The notes below the pieces were generated by a model. It was given only the letters and a program-made list of their open reading frames with translations. It had not been told where the DNA came from and searched no databases. The position numbers and the translations under genes are program-made. Positions 44,844 to 52,885 of a stretch of DNA of 64,000 nt are shown here, piece by piece. Origin of the DNA: Azospirillum halopraeferens DSM 3675 (GTDB taxonomy: Bacteria; Pseudomonadota; Alphaproteobacteria; Azospirillales; Azospirillaceae); assembly GCF_000429625.1 (NCBI RefSeq), contig NZ_AUCF01000006.1, positions 1-64,000 of the forward strand. The letters run 5' to 3'. Position 1 is the first letter of the stretch. Each line of letters opens with the position of its first letter.

Positions 44844-44910
44844 GCTGGAACTACTCCGTCCTTGGTGGCGTGCCCGGACCGGGCGGCGGACCGGAGCCCC
44901 GATACGACAA

Positions 44911-44937
44911 GGGCCCCGTCCGAAACCGGCGGGGCCC
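44911..44937 (-). terminator. Attenuator terminator hairpin of asd
   Basis: An 8-bp outer stem (GGGCCCCG at 44911-44918 with 44930-44937) plus a 3-bp inner stem, 26 bases past the asd leader stop codon and 68 bases before asd. The same bulge and inner CCG stem occur in the thrS attenuator. A TTGT stretch follows on the minus strand. Confidence 0.7.
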
Positions 44938-44963
44938 TCGTGGTGGGTGAAGCGTGCCTTCGA

Positions 44964-45044
44964 TCAGCGCACGACACCAGCCGACGGCCCGCCGCAGCGA
45001 GTCGTTTTGGTGGTGGTGGTCGTGGTGGCGAACATCGACTTCAT
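44964..45044 (-). CDS. Threonine-rich leader peptide of asd
   Basis: A 26-codon ORF with ATG start. Residues 7-15 are TTTTTTKTT: eight Thr codons in nine. RCGGP follows at 16-20, encoded by CGCTGCGGCGGGCCG, almost the same bases as in the thrS leader. This is a typical transcription-attenuation leader: free-running ribosomes permit the hairpin, stalled ribosomes favour the antiterminator. The leader begins only 33 bp after the upstream gene, so its promoter must lie inside that gene or upstream of it. Confidence 0.78.
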   Translation of the reverse strand: MKSMFATTTTTTKTTRCGGPSAGVVR

Positions 45045-45077
45045 GGTGCGTTCTCTTATCCCATCGCGACGGGTCCG

Positions 45078-45608
45078 TCAATCGAACTCCTGCAGCACCT
45101 TCGGGCTGTGTTCCAGCAGGGTTTCCACCATGCCCAGAATCTCCTCGATCTTGGTGCGGGTGGCGTCCAGCTCGTCGGCGGTCTTGTCGTCGATGCCCGC
45201 TTCCATGAGCATCTGGTCGAAATAGCCGAGCACCTCGGTGAAGGCCTGGCGTTCCGATTGCAGCACGTCGAAGGCACCGAGCGACTGGGTGAGCGCCAGC
45301 GGCGGATCGCTGATGAAGCCGTGGCTGACGTCGGTGAACAGGGCCAGCTCGTTCAGCTTCTGGCGCACCAGCCATTGCGCGAAGTTCGCGGGGACGAGGT
45401 CGCCGGCCAGGGGCAGGCGGTCGGCGATCGACACGATCAGTCCCTGGATCTCGTGATGCTTGTTGCGGATTTCCCGGAAGCGCGGAAAGGTTGCCGGCGG
45501 CCCGGCGTCGCGCAGGCGCCGCAACTCGACGATGTCACCCACCAGCTTGCGCGCCATCTGCTTGACGATGTCCGCTTCCCGCGGATCCGGCGGTTTCGCT
45601 GTCGCCAT
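45078..45608 (-). CDS. Helical cytosolic protein of unknown function
   Basis: 176 residues, no recognised domain, no membrane segment or signal. It is strongly helical with long amphipathic stretches (ADIVKQMARKLVGDIVELRRL; DELDATRTKIEEILGMVETL). Such a build suits a four-helix bundle or a coiled-coil adaptor. It lies immediately upstream of the asd attenuator, 33 bp away, and may be cotranscribed with asd. A chemotaxis or flagellar adaptor is possible, but there is no motif to support it. Confidence 0.75.
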   Translation of the reverse strand: MATAKPPDPREADIVKQMARKLVGDIVELRRLRDAGPPATFPRFREIRNKHHEIQGLIVSIADRLPLAGDLVPANFAQWLVRQKLNELALFTDVSHGFISDPPLALTQSLGAFDVLQSERQAFTEVLGYFDQMLMEAGIDDKTADELDATRTKIEEILGMVETLLEHSPKVLQEFD

Positions 45609-45698
45609 CGGGTGTCCCCTGCCCTTTCCCGCGCACTCCCGGCACGCCGCCGTGCGGAGGCGCAGTTATCCTGCGCGCCAACAAATCTTACACATATC

Positions 45699-47294
45699 TC
45701 AGCCGGCAGTGCCACCCGGCCGTGACATGGCGTCGCGCACCTGCGCCAACAGGCGCGTCCGCGCCGCGTCGTCGGGTGCGGACCGCAGCGCCTCGCCCAG
45801 CGCCAGCAGGGTTTCGGCGTAGGTGTTGTGCCAGTCCGCGGCCACCGCCGCGGGGGCGACGCGGGGTGCGGCCGGCCGCACCGCCGGCACAGTGCGTGCC
45901 CGCGCCCCGGACAGGTCCACCGTCTCGTCCAGGTCCGGGGTATGGATCAGCGCCCCGTCCCGGCCGCCGGCCAGCAGGGCCTGGCGGATGGCCTCACGCG
46001 CCCCGGGCTCGCCGTGCACCAGGAACACGCCGCGCGCCGCGCCGTGGCGGGCCTCCACCCATTCCAGAAGGCCGTCGCGGTCGGCGTGGCCGGAGTAGAC
46101 GTCCAGGGTGCGCACGGCGGCGCGCACCTCGATTTCTTCGCCGTGGATGCGCACCCGCGGCACGCCCTGCCGGAGCATGCGCCCCAGCGTGCCCGGCGCC
46201 TGGTAGCCGACCAGGAGGACCGTGGCCTCCGGCCGCCACAGGTTGGCCTTCAGATGGTGGCGGATGCGCCCGGCGTCGCACATGCCGCTGGCCGCCATGA
46301 TGATGGCGCCGCCGGCCAGGGCGTTCAGCTTCTGGCTCTCCGCCGCGGAGCGGACGCGGTGCAGGTTGGGGCGGCGGAACGGATCGCCCTCCAGCCCCGC
46401 CAGGTGCCGCTCGAAGACGTCGGTGACCGCATCGGCGAGGGGCGAGTCCAGGAAGATGTCCACCGGCGGCAGGGCACCGGTGTCGAACAGCAGGCCGAAA
46501 TCGTAGAGCAGCTCCTGCGTGCGCTCCACGGCGAAGGAGGGGATCAGCAGGTTGCCGCCGCGCTTCAGGGCGGCCTTCACCTCGCCCGCCAGCAGGGCGC
46601 GGCGCGCCTCGGGCTCGACCTCGGTGCGGGCGCGGTCGCCGTAGGTGGTCTCCAGGACCAGCCAGTCCGGCCGTTCCGGCCCCGCCGCGTCCGCGTGGAA
46701 GTCCTTGCCGCCGGGGCCGATGTCGCCGGAGAACAGCACCCGCACCGGCGCATCGCCGTCCGCCGCCTCGACCTCCACCTCCACGGAGGCGGAGCCCAGG
46801 ATGTGGCCGGCCTGCCAGAAGCGGGCGCGCACGCCGGGCAGCACCCGGATCCAGCGGTCGTACGGGGCCTGCTCCAGGCGCTTGAGCGAGCGTTCGGCAT
46901 CGTCGCGGGTGTAGATGGGCTGCACCGCCGGGCGGCCGCGCTGGCGGTTGCGGCGATTCAGCCGGTCGACCTCGGTCTCCTGGATGTAGCCGCTGTCGGG
47001 CAGCATGTACGTCAGCAGGTCGGCCGTGCCGGGGGTGGCGTACACCCGCCCGCGGAAGCCCTGGCGCGCCAGCTTGGGCACCAGCCCGGAATGGTCGATG
47101 TGGGCGTGCGTCAGCAGCACCGCCCGGATGTCCGCCGGATCGAAGGGAAAGGCGCGGTAGTTCAGCTCCCGCACGGACTTGGTGCCCTGGAACAGGCCGC
47201 AGTCCACCAGCAGCGCCCCGGCCGGCGTGTCGAGACGGAAGCAGGAGCCGGTCACCGTGCCGGCGGCGCCGTGGAAGGTCAGGGACAGGGTCAT
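45699..47294 (-). CDS. MBL-fold beta-CASP hydrolase, likely RNA-processing
   Basis: 531 residues. The metallo-beta-lactamase motif THAHIDHSG has H63, H65, D67 and H68. The GHILGSAS and FSGDIG blocks complete the zinc site. The beta-CASP part follows (LIPSFAVERTQELLY, IIMAASGMCDAGRIRHHL, DVYSGHADRDGLLEW). This is the CPSF73/RNase J superfamily, mostly RNA endo- or exonucleases. The C-terminal 80 residues are Ala/Arg-rich and extra. Its start overlaps the end of the PRPP synthetase gene by 4 bp, and it is the last gene of a three-gene operon. Confidence 0.88.
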   Translation of the reverse strand: MTLSLTFHGAAGTVTGSCFRLDTPAGALLVDCGLFQGTKSVRELNYRAFPFDPADIRAVLLTHAHIDHSGLVPKLARQGFRGRVYATPGTADLLTYMLPDSGYIQETEVDRLNRRNRQRGRPAVQPIYTRDDAERSLKRLEQAPYDRWIRVLPGVRARFWQAGHILGSASVEVEVEAADGDAPVRVLFSGDIGPGGKDFHADAAGPERPDWLVLETTYGDRARTEVEPEARRALLAGEVKAALKRGGNLLIPSFAVERTQELLYDFGLLFDTGALPPVDIFLDSPLADAVTDVFERHLAGLEGDPFRRPNLHRVRSAAESQKLNALAGGAIIMAASGMCDAGRIRHHLKANLWRPEATVLLVGYQAPGTLGRMLRQGVPRVRIHGEEIEVRAAVRTLDVYSGHADRDGLLEWVEARHGAARGVFLVHGEPGAREAIRQALLAGGRDGALIHTPDLDETVDLSGARARTVPAVRPAAPRVAPAAVAADWHNTYAETLLALGEALRSAPDDAARTRLLAQVRDAMSRPGGTAG

Positions 47295-48178
47295 CGCCGC
47301 AGGATCTCCGCAAGCAGCGGGGCAAGGCCCAGCGCGTTGGTGGGATGGGGGACGCCGTCGCAGGACAGCACGGGAATGCCCGCCGCGGCGAAGCGCTCCG
47401 CCGCTTCGGGCCCGAACAGGGCGTGCACGCCGACCGCGCGCACCGCCGCGGCTCCGGCGCCGCGCGCCGCGGCGGCGCAGGACAGGATCGTTTCGCCGGA
47501 ACTGATGACGTCGTCGACGATCACCACCGGCCGGCCGGCGAGCGCCGGGGCATCGGCGGGCAGGGCCACCGTGACGTCGCGGTCGCCGCGGCGCTCCTTG
47601 CGCCCCACCGCCCGGGCAAGGCCCAGCGCCCCGGCCACCCCGGCGATCAGCGGAGCCGACTCCTCATCGGGGCCGAGGATCACCGTATCGGCGGGCAGGC
47701 CGGCCGCCCGCAGGCCGGCGGCCACCACCGGGGCGGCCGACAGGGCATCGGCGGTGCGGCCGGGGAACACTTCGGCAAGCTGGCCGGTGCGGTGCAGATG
47801 CGGCTCCACGCAGACGACGCGGTCGAACTGCTGCGCCAGCCATGCCCCCACCACCGCCTGGCTGACCGGCTCGCCGGGGCGGAACACCGCGTCCTGGCGC
47901 ATGTAGGCCATGTAGGGGGCGACCAGGCACAGCTCCGCCGCCCCTTGCCGGCGCAGCACCGAGGCGGCCAGCATCAGCTCCACCAGCTTGTCGTTGGGCC
48001 GGTCGAGGGAGCGGTAGAGGACGGCCCGCTCCACCGGCTCGGGCAGGCGTACGAGGCTCTCGCCGTCGGGGAAGCGGTGCAACTCCGCCATGTGGCAGGG
48101 CAGGCCCAGCGCCGCCGCCAGGCGGCGGGCGGCGGCCCCGGTTTCCGGGAATGCGTAGACGCCGGTGTAGCGGGTCAT
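47291..48178 (-). CDS. Ribose-phosphate pyrophosphokinase-like protein
   Basis: 295 residues from [12 protein letters not shown]. The PRPP-binding loop [15 protein letters not shown] and the N-terminal [12 protein letters not shown] block are typical of PRPP synthetase or its close relatives. The catalytic flexible loop resembles the family ([11 protein letters not shown]). It is shorter than the housekeeping Prs (about 310-320). It is coupled to the phosphorylase gene upstream and the beta-CASP gene downstream by 4-bp overlaps, which suggests use of ribose released from nucleotides. Another prs gene for housekeeping probably exists elsewhere. Confidence 0.85.
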   Translation of the reverse strand: MTRYTGVYAFPETGAAARRLAAALGLPCHMAELHRFPDGESLVRLPEPVERAVLYRSLDRPNDKLVELMLAASVLRRQGAAELCLVAPYMAYMRQDAVFRPGEPVSQAVVGAWLAQQFDRVVCVEPHLHRTGQLAEVFPGRTADALSAAPVVAAGLRAAGLPADTVILGPDEESAPLIAGVAGALGLARAVGRKERRGDRDVTVALPADAPALAGRPVVIVDDVISSGETILSCAAAARGAGAAAVRAVGVHALFGPEAAERFAAAGIPVLSCDGVPHPTNALGLAPLLAEILRR

Positions 48179-49677
48179 GCCACGGCCTCCTTTCCGTTGA
48201 CGCGCACGCCGCCGTCCTCCTCGGCATAGGCGCGGGCGAAGGCGAAATCGGCGCCCGTGTTGGCGTGGATGCGGTACACGGGCTCTCCCTTGCGCACGGG
48301 CTCCCCGACCTTGCGCAGCAGGTCGATGCCGGCGCCCTTGTCCAGCGGCGCGCCCGCCAGCCGCGCCACCCGGGCGATGCGGTAGCAGTCGATGGCGCTG
48401 ACCACCCCGTCCCCGGGCGCCGTCACCTCGTGCACCAGGGTGCCGAGGACCGGCCGCCCCGGCGGCGGCCCCTGCCCCTCGATGATCCGCTCCATGGTGG
48501 CCAGCGCGGCACCGCTCGCCAGCAGCTCCGCCGCGCGCTCGCGGCCGGCGCCGCCGCGCACCGCCGGGTCGAACTCGAGGATGCGGCCGGCCAGGAGCAG
48601 CGCCCGTTCCCGCAGGTCTGCCGGCGCACCCGCCGCGCCGCGCAGCACCGCCATCACATCGCGCGCCTCCAGCACCGGGCCGATGCCGTGCCCGACGGGC
48701 TGAGAGCCGTCGGTGATCGCCACGTCCAGCGCCAGGCCGAGCTGGTCGCCCACATACTCGAACAGCTTGCGCAGCCGCACCGCCTCGTTGACCGACCGCA
48801 CCTTGGCGGTCGGCCCCACGGGGATGTCGACCACCAGATGGGTGGAACCCGCTGCCAGCTTCTTCGACAGGATGGACGCGACGAGCTGTTCGCGGGTGTC
48901 CACCGACAGGGGCCGCTCCACCGAGATCAGGACGTCGTCGGCCGGCGACAGGTTGACGTGGCCGCCCCACACCAGGCAGCCCTTGACCTCGCGCACCAGG
49001 GACTGCATGCGCTCGACGGACACGTCGACGTTGGCCAGCACCTCCATGGTGTCGGCGGTGCCGGCCGGCGAGGTGATGGCGCGCGACGAGGTCTTGGGGA
49101 TGGGCAGCCCGTGGGCGGCGACGATGGGCACCACGATCATCGAGGTGCGGTTGCCGGGAATGCCGCCGATGCAGTGCTTGTCGACGATGGGGGCGCGGTC
49201 CCAGGTGAGGCGGCTGCCGACGTCGACCATGGCCCGGGTCAGGCCCAGCACCTCCTCCGTGGTCATGAAGGCGGCGCAGGCGATGAGGAAGGCGGCGATC
49301 TCGATCTTGGAATAGCGCTGCCCGGCGACGTCGCGGATGACCGCCGCCAGTTCTTCCGGCGTCAGGGTCGCCCCGGCGGCCTTGGCCCGCACCAGGTCGA
49401 AGCTGGCCGGCGGAGTCGGATGCTCCACCTCCACCGCCGCACCGTCGGGCAGGCCGAGATGGCGCGACGCCGCCATGGACAGCCCCACCTCGTCCGGTCC
49501 CAGGATGGCGGGGTCCTCCACCAGGTTCAGCACCGCCAGGACCGACCGCCCCTGCCCGCGCACCTCCACCCGGCCGAGGCCGAGGAAGTCCTCCACCCGG
49601 TATAGGGTGCAGCGCCGGCTGAGGTAGGCGACGTTCTCGCGCAACGTGTCGATGGCGAGATGGCGGAGGGTCAGCAT
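48175..49677 (-). CDS. AMP/thymidine phosphorylase, archaeal-type long form
   Basis: 500 residues. The glycosyltransferase-fold core has [20 protein letters not shown] and the phosphate-site block [15 protein letters not shown] domain of about 85 residues precedes the core, as in archaeal AMP phosphorylase, unlike the 440-residue thymidine phosphorylase DeoA. AMP phosphorylase releases adenine and ribose-1,5-bisphosphate from AMP. It heads an operon with a PRPP synthetase and a beta-CASP nuclease, each linked by 4-bp overlaps. Thymidine phosphorylase activity cannot be excluded. Confidence 0.87.
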   Translation of the reverse strand: MLTLRHLAIDTLRENVAYLSRRCTLYRVEDFLGLGRVEVRGQGRSVLAVLNLVEDPAILGPDEVGLSMAASRHLGLPDGAAVEVEHPTPPASFDLVRAKAAGATLTPEELAAVIRDVAGQRYSKIEIAAFLIACAAFMTTEEVLGLTRAMVDVGSRLTWDRAPIVDKHCIGGIPGNRTSMIVVPIVAAHGLPIPKTSSRAITSPAGTADTMEVLANVDVSVERMQSLVREVKGCLVWGGHVNLSPADDVLISVERPLSVDTREQLVASILSKKLAAGSTHLVVDIPVGPTAKVRSVNEAVRLRKLFEYVGDQLGLALDVAITDGSQPVGHGIGPVLEARDVMAVLRGAAGAPADLRERALLLAGRILEFDPAVRGGAGRERAAELLASGAALATMERIIEGQGPPPGRPVLGTLVHEVTAPGDGVVSAIDCYRIARVARLAGAPLDKGAGIDLLRKVGEPVRKGEPVYRIHANTGADFAFARAYAEEDGGVRVNGKEAVA

Positions 49678-49874
49678 GATGCGGGCTCGGGCGCCGGAAG
49701 GGGTACCAAGCTTGGCCCAGCCGACGCGCGGGGGTCAAGCAAGGGTGGTGGGACAAATGGGCAGGGCCGCCTTGACACCGCCGGCCGCAGGCGGGATGGT
49801 TGGGCCTTCCGCAAACCGCCGGCAGGACCCTCCCCCCTTTGCAACACCCCCCGATCCCACCAGCCGGTTCGCTG

Positions 49875-50237
49875 ATGCGACGGTTCGGCGTCCTGTTGTG
49901 GGTCGTCGCATCGCTTATGGTGCTGCACGGGGGACCGGCGGGCCATGGCGGTCCGCACGCCGGCGACGGGCGGGATCTCGGGTCCGAACGGACCCGGACG
50001 GCCGGCCAGGCATGGATCGCCGCCGGTGACGCGCTCCGCCCGGTCTGGGCGGGCGAGCGGGATACCGGTCCCCGTCGCGACAGCGATGCCGGGGCGGATA
50101 CGCCGGTGGCGCACGCCGCGGTCGTTCCCGCCCTGCCGGGCGGCCTCCGCCGCGCCGCCGCGCCGCCGGCGGACCCGGGGAGCCGCGCCGCCGCGCTGCG
50201 CAGAGGCTTCGACGCGCGGGCACCCCCGGCGGCGTGA
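49875..50237 (+). CDS. Small exported protein of unknown function
   Basis: 120 residues from MRRFGVLLWVVASLM, which looks like a signal peptide or signal anchor. The rest is rich in Gly, Ala, Arg and Pro with no recognisable fold and no cysteine pair. The frame is open from 49800. Because the composition is so biased it may be spurious, but the start and hydrophobic segment are plausible. It lies upstream of secDF. Confidence 0.45.
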   Translation: MRRFGVLLWVVASLMVLHGGPAGHGGPHAGDGRDLGSERTRTAGQAWIAAGDALRPVWAGERDTGPRRDSDAGADTPVAHAAVVPALPGGLRRAAAPPADPGSRAAALRRGFDARAPPAA

Positions 50238-50371
50238 TCAGCGCCCGCGGGCATCCCCGCGGGCCGGCCGACACGGCGCCGATCCGGCGCCTCCCCTGAT
50301 GCGCGCTCCGTCCCGCCGGATCCGCCGCAACGCGGCCGGGCCGGCGGACGGGCGCCCGCGCGGAGCATCCC

Positions 50372-52885
50372 ATGCGCACGCCACGCTGGCGGCTTGTGAC
50401 CTATGCCGTCATCCTCCTGGTCGGCATTCTCGCCGCCCTGCCCAACCTGCTGTCTCCCCGGCAGCTTGCCGCCCTGCCCTCCTGGCTGCCGGCCCATCCC
50501 GTCACCCTCGGCCTCGACCTGAAGGGTGGCTCCCACCTCGTGCTGGAGGTGGACGCCGCCGCCCTGGTGGCCGAACGGGTCGGGACGCTGGCCACCGACG
50601 CCCGCGCCGCCCTGCGGGAGGCCGGCATCGCCGTCCGCTCGGCCGGGACCGAGGGCAACACCGTCGTCATCGACCTCGGCCCCGGCGCCGACGGGGCGGC
50701 CGCCCTGTCCGCCATCCGTCCGCTGCTGCCGCCGCGGGAGATCGAAGCGGCGCGTCCCGCACCCGGACGCCTCGTCCTCACCCTGACCGAGGCGGGGGTG
50801 CGCGAGCGTGTCGACGCCGCGGTCGCGCAAAGCCTGGAGATCGTCCGCCGGCGCATCGACCAGGTCGGCGTCGCCGAGCCCACCATCCAGCGCGTCGGAT
50901 CCGACCGCATCCTGGTGCAGTTGCCGGGCGTGCAGGATCCCTCGCACCTGCGCGAACTGCTGGGCAGCACGGCGAAGATGGGCTTCCACCTCCTCGCCCG
51001 CTCGCCCTCCGGTCCAGGGGTCGTCGTGCTGCCCGACCGCGACGGCCGCGCCACCTACCCGGTGGAGCGGCGGGTGGCGCTGGACGGCGACCATCTGGTG
51101 GACGCGCGCGCCGCGTTCGACCCGCAGACCCACGAGCCCATCGTCACCTTCCGCTTCGACGGACCCGGCAGCCGGCGCTTCGCCGATATCACCCGGGAAA
51201 ATGTCGGCCGACCCTTCGCCATCGTGCTGGACGGCAAGGTGCTGAGCGCCCCGGTGATCCGCGAGCCGATCACCGGCGGCTCCGGCCGCATCAGCGGCGC
51301 CTTCACGGTCGCCGACACGGCGGTGCTGTCGGCGCTGCTGCGCGCCGGCGCCCTGCCGGCCCCGCTGACCGTGATCGAGGAACGCACGGTCGGCCCCGAC
51401 CTGGGCGGCGACGCCATCGCCATGGGCGTCACCACCGGCCTCGTCGGCTTCGCCCTGGTCTTCGGCTTCATGGTGCTGCTGTACGGCTGGTGGGGGATGG
51501 TCGCCAATCTGGCGCTCGGGCTCAACGTGGCCCTCACCTTCGGGGCGCTGGGGCTGCTGGGGGCCACGCTCACCTTGCCGGGCATCGCCGGCATCATCCT
51601 GGGCATCGGCCTGGCGGTCGACGCCAACGTGCTGATCAACGAGCGCATCCGCGAGGAGACGCGCAAGGGCCGCGGCGCGCTGTCGGCGCTGGGCGCCGGG
51701 TTCGACCGGGCTTACGCGACCATCGTCGATTCCAACCTTACGGCGCTGATCGCCACCGCCCTGCTGTTCCAGTTCGGCACCGGGCCGGTGCGCGGCTTCG
51801 CGGTCACCATGGCGTTGGGAATCGCCATTTCCATGTTCACCGCCGTGTCGGTGGTGCGCATCATTATGACGGAGATCGTCCGCCGCCGGCGCCTGAAGAC
51901 CCTGCGCATCGAGCCGCTGGTCCGCCTGTTCCCCGACGGCACGGCCATCCGGTTCATGCGCGCGCGGTTCCTCGGGATCGGCCTGTCGCTGCTGCTGTCG
52001 GCGGCGTCGGTGGCGCTGTTCCTCCACCCCGGTCCGAACTACGGCGTCGACTTCAGGGGTGGCATCCAGATGGAGGTCGCGACCCCCGGCCATGCGGACA
52101 TCGGCGCCCTGCGCGAGCGGCTGGGCGCGCTCGGCCTCGGCGAGGCGGCTCTCCAGGCGGTCGACGGTGGCCGCGGCGTGCTGGTGCGCATGGAACGCCA
52201 GCCCGGCGGCGAGGCGGCACAGACCCGCGCCGTGGAGCGCATGCGCGACGCCATCGCCGAGGCGAACCCCGCCGCCTCCGTCGTGCGGACCGAGGTGGTC
52301 GGACCCAAGGTCAGCGCGGAGCTGGCAGAGTCCGGCGTGCTGGCGGTGGTGCTGGCCAGCCTGGCCATGCTCGCCTACATCTGGTGGCGCTTCGAATGGC
52401 CCTTCGCCGTCGGGGCCATCGCCACCCTGGTGCTGGACGTGACGAAGACCGTCGGCTTCTTCGCCCTGACCGGCATCGATTTCAACCTGACGGCCATCGC
52501 CGCGCTGCTGACGCTGATCGGCTACAGCGTCAACGACAAGGTGGTGGTCTATGATCGCATGCGGGAGAACATGCGGCTCTACAAGGCCATGCCGTTCCGG
52601 GAGCTGATCGACCTCAGCATCAACCAGACGCTGGGGCGCAGCCTCTACACCTCGGTCACCGCGTTCCTCGCCATGCTGCCCATGGCGGTGTGGGGCGGCG
52701 GGGCGGTGGAGAGCTTTGCCGTTCCCATGGTCTTCGGTATCCTGGTGGCGGCAAGCTCGTCGGTGTTCATCGCGGCACCGATCCTGCTGTTCCTGGGCGA
52801 CTGGCGCAACCGGCGCGCCGCCGGCCGGCCCGCCGGCTTCCCGATTCCCGCAACCCTTCCGGCAGGACGGCACCCCTCGGAATGA
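50372..52885 (+). CDS. secDF: SecDF fusion protein translocase accessory subunit
   Basis: 837 residues joining SecD and SecF. SecD motifs: LGLDLKGGSHLVLEV near residue 48 and the GIILGIGLAVDANVLINERI block. SecF motif: GVDFRGGIQMEV near residue 555, then the second six-helix set with GYSVNDKVVVYDRMREN. It uses the proton motive force to pull exported proteins through SecYEG. A separate housekeeping secD/secF pair is usual in alphaproteobacteria, so this fused copy may be an extra one. RBS GGAG precedes the ATG. It overlaps the antiporter gene by 4 bp. Confidence 0.93.
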   Translation: MRTPRWRLVTYAVILLVGILAALPNLLSPRQLAALPSWLPAHPVTLGLDLKGGSHLVLEVDAAALVAERVGTLATDARAALREAGIAVRSAGTEGNTVVIDLGPGADGAAALSAIRPLLPPREIEAARPAPGRLVLTLTEAGVRERVDAAVAQSLEIVRRRIDQVGVAEPTIQRVGSDRILVQLPGVQDPSHLRELLGSTAKMGFHLLARSPSGPGVVVLPDRDGRATYPVERRVALDGDHLVDARAAFDPQTHEPIVTFRFDGPGSRRFADITRENVGRPFAIVLDGKVLSAPVIREPITGGSGRISGAFTVADTAVLSALLRAGALPAPLTVIEERTVGPDLGGDAIAMGVTTGLVGFALVFGFMVLLYGWWGMVANLALGLNVALTFGALGLLGATLTLPGIAGIILGIGLAVDANVLINERIREETRKGRGALSALGAGFDRAYATIVDSNLTALIATALLFQFGTGPVRGFAVTMALGIAISMFTAVSVVRIIMTEIVRRRRLKTLRIEPLVRLFPDGTAIRFMRARFLGIGLSLLLSAASVALFLHPGPNYGVDFRGGIQMEVATPGHADIGALRERLGALGLGEAALQAVDGGRGVLVRMERQPGGEAAQTRAVERMRDAIAEANPAASVVRTEVVGPKVSAELAESGVLAVVLASLAMLAYIWWRFEWPFAVGAIATLVLDVTKTVGFFALTGIDFNLTAIAALLTLIGYSVNDKVVVYDRMRENMRLYKAMPFRELIDLSINQTLGRSLYTSVTAFLAMLPMAVWGGGAVESFAVPMVFGILVAASSSVFIAAPILLFLGDWRNRRAAGRPAGFPIPATLPAGRHPSE

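Noticed and set aside
47291..52873. A very long minus-strand open frame of about 1860 codons.
   Set aside because: It joins the true PRPP synthetase end with the antisense of secDF and gaps. High GC leaves antisense frames open; composition there is Arg/Gly/His-rich and unlike a protein.
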